64,000 bases of DNA from Malus domestica (taxonomy: Eukaryota > Streptophyta > Magnoliopsida > Rosales > Rosaceae): the NCBI RefSeq assembly GCF_042453785.1, contig NC_091671.1, forward strand, positions 14,392,001 through 14,456,000, given 5' to 3'. Positions within the stretch are counted from its first letter, which is position 1. Each line of letters begins with the position of its first letter. Below the pieces are notes generated by a model, which was not told where the DNA came from, ran no database searches, and saw nothing but the letters and a program-made list of their open reading frames with translations. Position numbers and translations under genes: made by a program. Shown here one piece after another: positions 10,401-21,153 of this stretch.

Positions 10401-11352
10401 AAAATTTATATGTAATGAAATAGTACTCTCTAAATATGATGATTTATATGATACATGTATACTATTACTATGATGTTCCATATCAATAAAACGAATTTCT
10501 CTCAATATGACGTTGAATTATTGGTATGAGCACCATTATGGCAGTGTACCTGTGTCGTCGTAGAAGTCATATTTAAGGGGCTTGTTTTTTGCTAGTGTGT
10601 ACATATGATGCAACTTTATTAATGGGACAATGTTATATAACGTTTTATGGGATGGGGTGTACAAAAACCTTCATGGCCTAAGAAAAGCATGTCCTCCACA
10701 GCATGGCTGAAGTAAGCATGTCCTATGCCCCATGACTACAACCTATGTCACCCGCAACCGTACATATGATATGACATGAAGAGAAGGGAAAAGGTTCAAA
10801 GAAGATCGGAATAGTCCAATCAATCGAACGGCTCCTCATCATACTATGCCACCATTAGCATGCAAATTTTATTTTGACAAGCATATGCAGATTTCATGTT
10901 CATATCTTATGGATTTTAATCGTATTACTTAAGCTCTAATACCACATGTTAACTCTTGTTAGTTATATAAAATTGAAACACAAACAATGTAACTTAAAAC
11001 ATACTTACTAAAGGAGAACAACTTACATGACATGAGTATACGTTATGATAACATCCTTACTAATGACACAAGGTCACTTAGAGAAAAACTTACAAGTTAT
11101 TGTATTATTGACACATAACTTCTTGGTGGTGGTGTACCGTGCCAATGATCACGGGTTTGAATCTGTGTTGAATGATCAATCAATCTTAGTCCCCAGCGAA
11201 GTCACTGCAGCTACGAGACCAAAATCAAGTTGGAATACTGCTAGATAACTATCATAACTTCAAACTCATTTTACCAAGAATCATGCATGAAATTTTACTC
11301 CATAATTCAACCCGCCATTATTTCCTTGAGGAAACCAACCATGCATTCAATT
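10401..11352. other. Gene-free stretch
   Basis: No gene recognised. Short frames at 11045-11248 resemble nothing known; the 'ggtggtgtaccgtgccaatgatcacgggtt' zone looks like repeat debris. Confidence 0.45.
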
Positions 11353-11498
11353 ATGCATGCGCGCATTAACAACCAAATTCATTGGAAACAGGCTTTGACT
11401 GATTCAGTTTACAAGTTTCGAAAGATGCATGCGTGCATTAACAACCAAATGCATTGGAAAGAGACTTTTGACTGGATTCAGTTGACGAGGTTCGATCG
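11353..11498 (+). repeat. Two-unit tandem repeat, 72-bp period
   Basis: Units start at 11353 and 11425 with ATGCATGCGyGCATTAAC, followed by CAACCAAAt.CATTGGAAA and a 'ctg.ttcagtt' block. The core ATGCATGCGCGCAT is nearly palindromic. It lies about 470 bp upstream of the small gene at 11963. Confidence 0.85.
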
Positions 11499-11701
11499 TC
11501 TTGCAGAAGTAGAGAAAGCACGTGACTTGCAAGCATGCGCGTGACTTATCTATATATTGATCACGAACCATGAGTTTTGCTCACAGGAACCTTGATACTT
11601 ACTATACACGACGAGCCAACCTTGAAGAAGAACCCCCCCTGGATCCTGGTATGGTATGGCTTTAATTTACTTATCTTCTTTCCATTGCGATTAATTTACG
11701 T

Positions 11702-11704
<3 letters not shown>

Positions 11705-11747
<43 letters not shown>
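11705..11747 (+). repeat. (CT)n microsatellite
   Basis: About 21 uninterrupted CT dinucleotides. It lies about 215 bp upstream of the ATG at 11963 and may be in the 5' leader or promoter of that gene. Confidence 0.95.
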
Positions 11748-11748
<1 letters not shown>

Positions 11749-11962
11749 CTCTCTATTTTTTTTTCCATTTAGTTTCTTGTTATCTTTTCACCTTTTTGAG
11801 TTGTTCTTGGATGTTCAATTTTCTGTAGGGTTTTGCCGAAGAATTGTATTAGTATTTTTGTTTTAATATAACTGTTATGATATCATATAACAAATAATAT
11901 TTCAAGATGCCTCCAGAAATTAAATAGCTTTTACCAACTGTACATGCTCACAGGATTGCAAT

Positions 11963-12229
11963 ATGGAATCGAAACAAAGTTCGGAGAGCTCGAAGAAAAA
12001 GGAGGGAAGTGAGAACGAGTCGTCGTACAGCGTAGGTGCAATTGCTGCTAGTGCTGCTGCTGGAATTGGTCTACTGGCATGGGGTTTATCTGCACTTGTT
12101 TCATCAGCTGGTTCGGAGTCGGAGAGAAAGAAGAAAACAATGAAAGCTCCTGGAAAAGATGATATCATACAGAGGGAAGAGTTCGAACGTGATCCTAAAG
12201 GCTATTTCAGAGACTTGCGCAAGAATTAG
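11963..12229 (+). CDS. Small predicted single-pass membrane protein, 88 aa
   Basis: One uninterrupted frame of 88 codons. Residues 1-22 are hydrophilic and rich in Ser, Glu and Lys. Residues about 24-50 form an Ala/Gly/Leu-rich hydrophobic segment (AIAASAAAGIGLLAWGLSAL), a likely membrane span. Residues 51-88 are charged with a basic cluster (ERKKKTMK) and end in RDLRKN. The charge layout and coding-like codon use argue that it is real; similar small proteins occur in plants, but I cannot name a family or function. A possible 5' UTR intron acceptor (CTCACAG) ends at 11953, so the leader may be spliced. The (CT)n tract at 11705 lies upstream. A CDS call rests on composition and not on an identified homologue. 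Confidence 0.65.
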   Translation: MESKQSSESSKKKEGSENESSYSVGAIAASAAAGIGLLAWGLSALVSSAGSESERKKKTMKAPGKDDIIQREEFERDPKGYFRDLRKN

Positions 12230-12946
12230 GATGTTCTCTTGAACGTATGAGATTATTATGTCTTTGCTTTTGTTAATCTATCTTTATGTGCATTTTCTCC
12301 ATCTATGTTAAATTACCCTAATGGAAATTCAGAGCCAGCTTCTTGTCTTGTAGAGATGATTAGGGTTTTTGCTTTCTATTTTAATTTCTGGTGTGTTGTT
12401 TAATGTTAGTCCAACTCAAAATTTGCTAGACTTTGGATGTAACACAAAGCCGACAAGATAACACGATTCTAAATAAGTATTCGATCATTTCGTGCAACAA
12501 AAATTTTGGTAATAAGATCTTAGTGATGGATGTTGCTAGACTAGAGATCACATATGAAGATTTACTCTCTCGTACAAATGAATTGGGTGGATGAAATAGG
12601 CTCGAATGCCAACCTATTTGTAAACAACCAAATTAAGGTTATCATTCAACATGTGTATGACCCTTGGTGGATGATTGTAAACCTTATACATTCATTATAT
12701 ACTCGTCACTTAGTAGAGCGACATATTTACTTTAGAGTCACGTATTTTGACCAATAGACGTATTCCTTCAACTAGCATCTTCCGATGCATTTGTACAGAG
12801 TTTGCAGCTAGAAATTGGCTTCATTTTCAGCATATATACCTCTCGTTTTCACGGTTCAAAACATGGGCACGAGATAGTTACAAAAGTGAATGGGCTTGTG
12901 AATTTTGTAAAGAAATGACCGGCAGTCAAAGAAAGACATAAAAAAT
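12230..12946 (+). other. 3' UTR of the small gene and gene-free spacer
   Basis: Likely 3' UTR for the first 200 bp or so. Beyond that I see no gene or repeat boundary. Confidence 0.45.
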
Positions 12947-13156
12947 GGACTAGGATTGTCGGCCCTCCCACTTTCGGTGCCCTCCTATTTTGTGTGGTCA
13001 CGGTTAAGCCACGTCAACATTTTATATTGTTTTTTTATAGAGATAATAAGACAAAATTGAATAGCAATATAAAATGTTGACGTGGCTTAACCGTGACCAC
13101 ACAAACAAGAGAGCACGGGAGGGCACCGGAAGTGGGAGGGCAGACAATCCTTGTCC
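12947..13156. mobile_element. 210-bp foldback MITE
   Basis: The terminal inverted repeats are about 85-90 bp long on each side and nearly identical: ends GGACTAGGATTGTCGGC and the complement of GACAATCCTTGTCC, continuing through 'gtgtggtcacggttaagccac' to 'caacattttatatt'. The central loop is about 35 bp. The flanks read ATAAAAAAT and ATAAAAATA, a possible 8-9 bp target duplication, which suggests hAT or Mutator mobilisation. Non-coding. Confidence 0.88.
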
Positions 13157-13166
13157 ATAAAAATAG

Positions 13167-13335
13167 GGAACTTTAACGAAAAGCTCATGGTACTGTTTAT
13201 TTTAACAAAAAAAAACCATATTTTTACACTAAAAAGTCAATCCTGATACTATTCATTTTACCTTTTATTTTATTCTTATTATTAAAAATCAAATCTTTCA
13301 AACATTTTTCATTAGTTTTCTTTAAAATACACGGG
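13167..13335 (+). repeat. Dispersed Rosaceae repeat family C, copy 2
   Basis: Starts GGGAACTTTAACGAAAAGC and continues through 'ggtactgtttattttaac', 'tttttacactaaaaagtcaa' and 'cattagttttctttaa'. It is the better-preserved match of the copy at 10235-10400. It begins 10 bp after the foldback MITE. Confidence 0.75.
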
Positions 13336-14422
13336 ATTTGAAGTTCTTGGCCCCACAACTCCTTGATTAGAAGTCACATAAACTGGAGGGGGGCGGATTA
13401 GAATTTAAGACCTCGGGACTCGGGTGTAGAAGTGAATCTTCTAAAGAAGCAAATGTTCGAGACAAATGTATTGTTTAATGGTCCATATGGCACTTCACCA
13501 CCAACATTTGTTTTGGTCAATCACCTCCAACATTTGTCTTATAAAATATTAGTCACCCAAAACTAAGGCAAATGGCTAGAACTGAAAGAACTCTGATCTC
13601 CTAAGTAGTTTTTCTTATAGTATTATTCGCTTCAAAAAAATTAAAATAAAAATTTATAGCATTATATTTTTGGAGTTGTTATTGATTTGCACTTCTGTCA
13701 AGTATCTTTTCATTTCTATATTTTATTTATTTGGAATGCTTGATACTTCTTAGAGAGTGCCAACAACACTATCAATATTTTTCGCAAAAAACTCACTCAT
13801 ATCGGTAGATGGTGTTTTACGGAAGTGGCAAAAATAAATATCATGTTTATGCATAATGCTGCAAGTTTGATCTCTACCAATTCCCTTCTTCCCGAGTCCA
13901 AAATAAAAAACCCACTCATATCGTTTTAGTCGTATGTGGACTCATTATTCATACTTTTAAGAGAAGGTATTATATGGGGACACTAGACAAGACCAAAAGA
14001 TGGAGGATGAGGTCAAAAATGAATCCGAGATTCTGGATCCTCTTTATGAGGATCCTGAGAATCTGTTAATCGTGTTCGTTCATCATATATCATACGGTCA
14101 GTTTTCCTCAAGTACTGGTTGTATTCAATTTTAAATAATCAAATTTAAAATAATTTTTAAATACACCATGTACGATAGACGAACAAGATACGCGAATCCC
14201 TGGAATCCTCACAAAAATAATGTGGAAAGAATCCTTATTCGTCAAAAAATGGGACAGAGGTGGGTCTCAAATCAAGGGGTGGGCCATGAGAGTTATTTTG
14301 AGTCTGGGCATCCGAAGAGCAATGATAAGAAGACAATCTATCTAATGATTTGCGCATTTAATATGAAAAATTAGTCTACTTACTATTATTCCCATTGGAA
14401 ATTAGTGGTCTGGACTCCAAAC
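13336..14422. other. Gene-free stretch
   Basis: No gene seen. Short frames such as 14168-14374 lack motifs. AT-rich sequence with possible repeat debris. Confidence 0.45.
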
Positions 14423-14425
14423 TTA

Positions 14426-15387
14426 GAGCAACTCCAACACAAATTTTTAGGTTGGTCCAAAGCCTAAAAAATAGGCTGGCACCATGTAAAACCCCTCCGG
14501 TTGAGCAAAATAAGCCTGCGCACCAAGCCAGCATGCTGGCCGGTCCAAAATGTTCTGAGTGATGTACCGGCCTATCTGACGTTATGCTGGCGTCAACATG
14601 AAATCATCGAAGCCTATAGTTTTTTTTTGTGTCAGGCACGTGGAAAACATGCGGGCGTTCCCAATTGAAAAGAAACGGCTGGGCCCATCGTCTCAAATGC
14701 ACTAAAGGGGTGCGGGGCTTGGCCACGTGGTGCGTTTTCGGCCGTTGTATTTCGAACAATAAAAAAAAATTTGAAATTTAAACCCAACGGCTAGTGACGT
14801 GACAACATCTGGGCCATCTAATTCCTAGATCACCGGTTCACGATTTTTGCCCAAAAAAATATATAAAAAAGAAGAAGAAAATGTTAGAATTATTACCGTT
14901 GGCCACGTGTTCAATTCTGGGCTGTTGGATTTCAATCTTTTTCAAATTCAACGGTCCAAATTAATTAACTTAATAAAAATTATTAAAATTGTTTAAAAAT
15001 ACAGAAAAAAATATATATATTTTTATAAATACCTAACATTGGAATTTTGGCTAAAGGATTGTAAATAGATAGTAACATGTGGCACGTTAGGATTAGTTGA
15101 AAATCTTATCGAAAATATATCCACAAAATAGTACTTTCGGATAATGACATGTGGCAAAACAAGATTGGATAAAAATCCTATCTAAAATTAAAACTAAATT
15201 ACTTTTTTTATTATTTTATAAAAAAAATTAATAATATTTTAATACGAGTTGATTAGATTTTGTGCCAGCGTATTTTTTAGAAGTGAAGATACATTTGACC
15301 AATTACTATTCATTGATGTTAATTACTATTCATTTAAGTGGATTAAATAAGCTGGATGTCAACGCATTTTTAGGGATGCAATTACTC
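14426..15387. mobile_element. Candidate PIF/Harbinger-type non-autonomous element
   Basis: TTA trinucleotides flank the element at 14423-14425 and 15388-15390, the expected Harbinger target duplication. The left end GAGCAACTCCAAC and the complement of the right end, GAGTAATTGCATC, agree at about 9 of 13 positions, and the GAGCAnCTCCAAC start is typical of plant Tourist-like elements. The interior of about 960 bp has no transposase frame. Three short TGGCAC/ATGTGGCA-type motifs recur inside. Confidence 0.6.
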
Positions 15388-15390
15388 TTA

Positions 15391-15799
15391 GAATTTCTCC
15401 TTTGATAGACCGAATGACAGAGAATACATGGTCGGGCCTGCCTCTCACAGTCAACACTTTTTTGCATTAATCATACAACCTCTAATATACATTTATAATT
15501 TATTTATTTCGGGTTTAATAAAATGGTAAAGAATAATAAATCCCAGTCGTGCCAAGAGTGTAGTGTTATATAATTAGGTAGTATCTTTGTTATGTGGTTG
15601 TTGTTGTGATTGTATGAGTCTCATGCTTAATGACAATTCAATATTATCCAGCACATACAATTATTAGTTCGGATAAAATACTTGCATCATCTACTTCTGA
15701 TCTTTACTTAATTTATACGTAATTACTCATCATCTATGTTTTCTAATTTCTTATACTTATTGCCTACCAAAACGCACACTGTATCCAACATTATGATGC
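15391..15799. other. Gene-free stretch
   Basis: AT-rich, no gene or clear element seen. Confidence 0.45.
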
Positions 15800-15975
15800 A
15801 TATAGTGTTTTTTTTTTTTAAAATAAACGATGGTATTTAGAGGGTGAGAGAGTGGTAAAGTCTTACAATGGGTTTGTCATATAATGTCGTTCAATTTCGT
15901 CTTTGTCGAAAATTGAACATAAGACTTGTCACTTACAAGTGAAGAAGAATATCACTAGACTGTAGTACTAAGTGG
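15800..15975 (+). repeat. Dispersed repeat family B, copy 3
   Basis: Motifs 'cttacaatgggtttgtcat', 'ttcaatttcgtctttgtcg', 'cacttacaagtgaag', 'atcactaga' and 'gtagtactaagtgg' match the family at 3785, 5820 and 36590. Confidence 0.65.
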
Positions 15976-17307
15976 TTATAATGCTCATATTTATTTATGT
16001 AGATAAGTGACTTGAGGATGAATTTCAAACCTGTATTTGACAAAGTTATGTTTGATTTTTGGCGCTAGTTAACCACACGATGATGATTAGGAAAGACTAA
16101 AGTGCCTCTGAGTGCATTTTTGAAAAAACCACCAGCTGATATTTTTTTTAAGGAAAAAAAACTAAGAACAAATATTAATATGGTGGAATGTGCATACATG
16201 AGGGCATTTTTGGATTTGCAAATTGCAAATGGATCGAATAGAAAATATATGGTCGGGGAGAGAATTGTTTGTGGTCCGGGACTCATTTGTGTCCTACTGG
16301 TTCATGGGAGAGTGCTAAAACTTGTATATTCACTGCAAGAAAATAGCTCATTTACCACATCAATTTTACCACGGACATTATGTGCCCGTTATAAAAAGTG
16401 ATCATTTACCACGGACTTAGTCAGCATGTTGTTGATGTGAAAATTAAGTTGACACACAAATTAAACCCTATTGATGACAATTGTAGTATTTAAGCAAGTA
16501 GGGATCGTTCTAAACCGGGGATTAACTAGGGATGCTAATCAACACAAATAAGACTCAAAAACACTAAACTAGACTCTATAGACTCAAAACTAACACAAAA
16601 CACTCAAAACAGCAAGAAACAATAAAAAAGACTTAATTCTATACCTAACAAGTGATTTGGACGAAAATAGAACTTAAAAGACTCAAACAACTAAAAGAAA
16701 ATAGATTTTGACTCTAAAAACAAGACTTAAAACAAAGGGGTTTTATTTTGACGAAATTGAAATTTAAAACAGAAACTTTGAAAACAAACTTTAGAAAAAC
16801 GAATTTGGATTAAAAAGAATGGTGAAAGGCTAGTTAGAGGGTTCCTTCTCCACACATGACGTATGCATACGAATCGATTTCCAATTATTCTTTTGACAAA
16901 CCATGAATGACAATGCCCCAAATTAATTGTATTGAACTAATTAATTCTCAGATTTCCCTAGATTCATTTAATTGAATGGATAACGCATCACAACCAAGTT
17001 ATTCTTTATCAAGTTCCCTAACTATGGAATATGCATGATAGAAACACTTAACAAAGATCATTAAGTTCAATGGAAACCATAAGCATTGACGAGGCATTCA
17101 TAACTATGAAAAATATGTTACTCTTGCCTAGGATTTACTTAACACAATCGTGACTAACGACTTTTATTACTCATGAATATAAGTTCACAATGATTAGGTG
17201 AAATTCCCTTATACTCTAGCATCAAATTCATGCATGCAAACTAAGTATGCATCCCTAATTAACACACAAGAACAAGTTCTTAATAAAACCGATAAGTAAA
17301 CCACATC

Positions 17308-18216
17308 CAGTGGCGGATCCAGGAAATAATGTTTGGGGGGTCAATAAGGATAGCGCGTAGCGCGCAAATTTTTTTTAACAGAAACGGCATGCATATCGTC
17401 TGGTATCGAAGGCCATTCGATCCCAATACAACTTTGATTGGAGAAGGCTAATGGGATGCAGAGACAAATCAGCTGTCTTGTGTTGCATTCTGCTTGCTTT
17501 ACTACTCGAACATGTTCTCATTTTCTTGTGTCACCGAAGACATGGTAATGGAGATTTCTCCCTTGTTTTTCTCGGGCAGGGTGAAAAGTCATCCAAGATT
17601 TCGACCGACTCATCATCTTCATAATCTGTTTCTTCCTCCTCAGGTATTGTTGGATCGTCTTGTACTTCATCAGAATCTCTACTAATATCATCATTAGAAT
17701 CATCATCATGTTTATCAGTTTCTTCCAACTTGGGCATTACTAGTGATTTATCCCTTGATTTTCTCGGGCACAGATCATCCAAGATTTCGACAGATTTATC
17801 ATCATGGTCTTCATAACCAGTTTCCAAATTCAAGCCTCCACTGCATTCTTTTCCAGCATAAGGATCGTGAGAGCTAGACGTGCCAATTTCCCACTTTTCC
17901 TGATCCATAGCTCTAGCTCCTTTGGCATGGCCGCCTTCCCAACAATAAAAATGAAAATAACAAATCATGAAAACTCGTGTTGGTGATTGTTCAACAAGAA
18001 TTACCTTGAGGTTTCCTGCAGTATGGACAATCGGAAAGACAAGTAGCATGGCAGGGGTTCTTTCAGACCTTTCGTCGAACACTTGGTGTGCATCCAAGGG
18101 GTCTCACCAGCAGCTCCAAGAGGTCGCACCAGCAGCTCCAAGGGGTCTCTAAGGTTGTTTCCATGGCTTCCAAGGGGTCGTGCGACCCTATTGACCCCAC
18201 TGTGGATCCGCCTCTG
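17308..18216. mobile_element. hAT-type transposon, non-autonomous, 909 bp
   Basis: The ends are CAGTGGCGGATCC and GGATCCGCCTCTG (complement CAGAGGCGGATCC), 12 of 13 identical, matching the common plant hAT terminus. The 8-bp target duplications are ACCACATC (17300-17307) and ACCATATC (18217-18224), one mismatch. There is no transposase. The interior carries a gene-like minus-strand frame (17531-18097). It sits inside the TG...CA insertion. Confidence 0.88.
17531..18097 (-). pseudogene. Possible captured gene fragment inside the hAT element
   Basis: A 188-codon open frame, long for this AT-rich DNA. Residues about 65-188 look protein-like: acidic, low in hydrophobics, with a duplicated block (KSVEILDDLCPRKSRDKS and ESVEILDDFSPCPRKTREKS) about 60 residues apart. 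Residues about 30-52 coincide with a plausible retained 70-bp GT-AG intron (starts GTAATTCTTGTTG, ends TTGTTGGGAAG on the minus strand). I do not recognise the source gene. The duplicated block is visible at DNA level as a direct repeat near 17557-17636 and 17749-17826. A fragment carried by a Pack-type hAT element is the best reading; transcription is unknown. Confidence 0.4.
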
Positions 18217-19589
18217 ACCATATCCACGATTCATGAAACACTAATTGGATGAAATCAATTCATATAAAACATATAATCATGGCTTCGAATTCACCTCTAA
18301 CTATAAAGAAATTAGTTCCTCATGTTCACAAATAAACAAAGATAATTTGAATTAAACATTGAAACAAAAGATGGAAAACACCTAGAAACGCTCCAACGCT
18401 CCCAAAAGCTTAGGCATAGGCTCAGCACCAGGTAGCTCCTTCTTTCTCCTTCCTTGCAATATTCACGGCACAAGAGGGATGTATGAATGTAGAAAAATAT
18501 GGTAGAGGGTGGGTAATGATTTGTGCGGCAGAATGTAGTATTTATAAGTTAAAACCCACGACATTCTATGTAGCAAAGGAAAAGGATTTGAAGGCCTAAT
18601 TTGTATAGGAAGTTAATACACAATCCTTAGAGGAAAAAGGTCTTCTAGAAATCAGAAATCCAAAGGAAATAGGGAGAATAGAAACAGGTTTCTAGAACTT
18701 CTAGAAAGGTTTGGGCACCAGGTTTGTAGGACAAGGAATAAGGCATTCTAGAAAGGATGTTCCAGCACCTATTTCTGATCCTAAATGAATAAGGATACAC
18801 GACATGGTTGTAGAAAAGGATTACAAGTCCTAATTCACCTAGGTAAGGTCATATATGCGGCACTTAAGGGATAAGAGTTCTAGAATCTGAAATATATGTT
18901 TTAAATGCATAATTATCCCTTAGAAATAGCTGGAATTAAGGCACAAATTGATTTGGATAAGATAGGATAAGATAAAGTTAGGTTAGGCAAGGATAAGATA
19001 AGATAAGGTTGGATAAGGTTTTGGATAAGGTTCCTTCTTTTGAGCTGATTTCTTATCTTCCTTGACTTAGATTTATTTCTTCACTTTTTCAGCTCATTCC
19101 TAGCCTCATGAACTTCAAATTCGTCCATCCATCTTCCTCCATTCATAAGCTATCCATTTGATGCCCAAAACTGCCTTAAAATGCTCCAAATTGCACTTTC
19201 TTGTCAACTTTATCATATGGACCTACAAACACACGAAAATAGCTTAAAACACTATAATAAACACAAACAAACTATGAAAATGCAAGAAAACAAGCTAACT
19301 AAGTTACATAAATATGCTCCTATCAGTTGTGGATAACAATGTTTTACAACAGGCAAGTAATGGCCCGTTATAATAAAATAATATACTACCACGGTCTTAA
19401 TCATCATGTTGTGAAAATATTAAACCATCACAGGTATTAACCGTGGTCAATATTGTTAGTAATTACACCAAATTTTTTTAGTTACCACGGACATTAATTG
19501 TGATGCAATTAAGCACACTATTTTAAAAAAAAAGGCGGGACTAGAAAATTTTAAAAAATTTCCCAAAATTTGAAATCTTTCAAATTTCA

Positions 19590-20202
19590 CACTACTAAAA
19601 AACAGACGCGAGGAGTTACTTTCCCTCGCTGCAAATAAACAGACCGACAGCCTCTTTCTGGTGGAATCGAAATCATCGTCAAAGTCATAGCCCTCAAAAA
19701 GGTTTTTTTTTTCTTCCCTTTTTAATTGTCATCTTTAATTCATGTTTTTGATGCATAAATCCATTAGTTTTCCCTGTAATTCTCTTTCGGAGCCACTAAC
19801 AGAGGAAATGCTCTTACTTTCATCTCTCTCTCTGATCTTTAGGTATTATCGCAATTCATCTCTCAATTGGTGTTATAGTATTTCTTAAAACTAGACTTAG
19901 GGTTGGGTAAACTGATTTAAAGGATTTTGATCGTACTTTGCGTTCTGATTTTGTTTGAGATAGTTTTGTGTTTGGTTTAGATGTAAGGCCTGAAGCTTTC
20001 CAAGATGAATCTTAACCAATGAGGTCTAAGCAAACCTTAGCAGTCGTCGCGTCATGCTTCCGTCTTCGCGATGCCAAAGTTCACGCCAACCATCGGGAAC
20101 TGGATGCAATGTCCAGCCCTGTTATGGGAAAGATCTCCCTCATGTAGTCCTGCTCTCATTTTCAATTTTGATGTCCTTGAATATTCAACGATGCTATATT
20201 TT
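19590..20202 (+). mobile_element. Left end of a second CACTA-like element
   Basis: CACTACTAAAAAACAGACG begins at 19590, followed by a 'GCGAGG...CCTCGC' inverted motif typical of CACTA subterminal DNA. The stretch to 20202 has no clear gene; it is cut by the LTR at 20203. The 3' border was not found, and the material at 21516-22960 may be its continuation. Confidence 0.4.
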
Positions 20203-21150
20203 TGTAACAGCCCGTCCTTAAAAATTATGATTTTTATAATTTTAATAAGTGAATTTACGAAAATGCCCTTTGAGGCAAAGTGTTGACTTTTGTTGACTAC
20301 CGTGTCGTGTCACGTAAGACTCATTTTCTTGGCATATCCTCATAGTACTTATCGCTACAGATGCGTGGACGCAAACGGAACGCGATTTGGAGTTATAACG
20401 AATGAGTTATTAACGAATGAAGTCGAGGGTAAAATTGTAAATTTATTATTTTCTAGAATGCTCAAGATTTCTGGAGCAAAATCTGGTGGAGCCACGTGTA
20501 TGGCCCAGATTAAAGAAAATGTTGATGGGTGGTGGAGATAGGAAGTAAAGGAGGAACAAGGGAGAAAAGTGGAGGAATGAGGAGATGAGAGAGAAAGGAA
20601 TGGACGAATCATAAAGAGGGAAAATGAGGGGAAATGAGAGAGGAAAGAAAAGGGGTGATACGGGCTCACCCGCCGACCCGTGTACCCGGCGGTGACCCGG
20701 TTTGATTCCGGTCGATTTCCACCATTTTTCAGTCGAAATTTACCATTCCATCACCCAAAAGCTATTCCACAACTCCATATCTACCATCTTAGCCCAAATT
20801 TGAGGGCCTTTGAGTTCAATTTCATGAAAGAATGAGCACGATGCCGACGGCATCATTGACGGCGATCCGCCATTTTTTAATGAAATCTCGTCGATCTCCA
20901 CCACCATTAGATTGCCCTTGAGGCTTGGAACAAAGCCCAAGCATTGGTTGGGGCTTTGGAGTGGTTTTGGAGTCGAATCAAGAACATCCAAATTCAAGGG
21001 TTTCCAACGAGTTTGAGTGAAATTAAGGTGTTTCCTGGCCAAATTGGCCTTAGTCACAGGCGTCGATCGTTCGTAACGCCTCGATATTCGTGCTAGAGAG
21101 TTGTAGCATAGACTCCAGGTGAGTGGGCTTTTAGTTTTCTATATATATAT
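20203..21150 (+). repeat. Gypsy-like LTR fragment
   Basis: Starts TGTAACAGCCCGTCC, the kind of terminus seen in plant Ty3/gypsy LTRs, and holds a GC-rich block near 20660-20705 with proline-codon-like low complexity. A related start, TGACACACCCCGATCC, occurs at 62442. It runs to an (AT)n tract at 21141-21151 directly before a primer-binding-site motif. No coding frame. Class assignment is from terminal motifs and memory. Confidence 0.5.
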
Positions 21151-21153
21151 ATT

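Larger units (their letters stand above)
16433..19325. mobile_element. TG...CA insertion with 5-bp target duplication; possible long solo LTR
   Basis: It starts TGATGTGAAAATT and ends CTCCTATCA, and is flanked on both sides by GTTGT (16428-16432 and 19326-19330). TG...CA termini with a 5-bp duplication are the mark of LTR-retrotransposon integration. Removing the hAT element and its duplicated site leaves about 1976 bp. I see no direct repeat between its two ends and no gag or pol frame, so it is either a long solo LTR or a stripped large retrotransposon derivative. Confidence 0.6.
16332..19589 (+). mobile_element. CACTA-type transposon remnant, split by a later insertion
   Basis: The left end CACTGCAAGAAAATAG is one base off the plant CACTA terminus. 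Subterminal copies of 'TTACCACGGAC' (16354 to 16420 and again near 19388 and 19480) are the repeated motifs such elements carry. The unit stops at 16432 and resumes at 19326. No right-hand terminus (a CAGTG/GTAGTG end) was found before 19589, so the 3' border is uncertain. No transposase frame. Confidence 0.6.

Noticed and set aside
11353..11498. Short direct repeats as a CRISPR-like array
   Set aside because: Only two adjoining units without spacers, in a plant nuclear genome.
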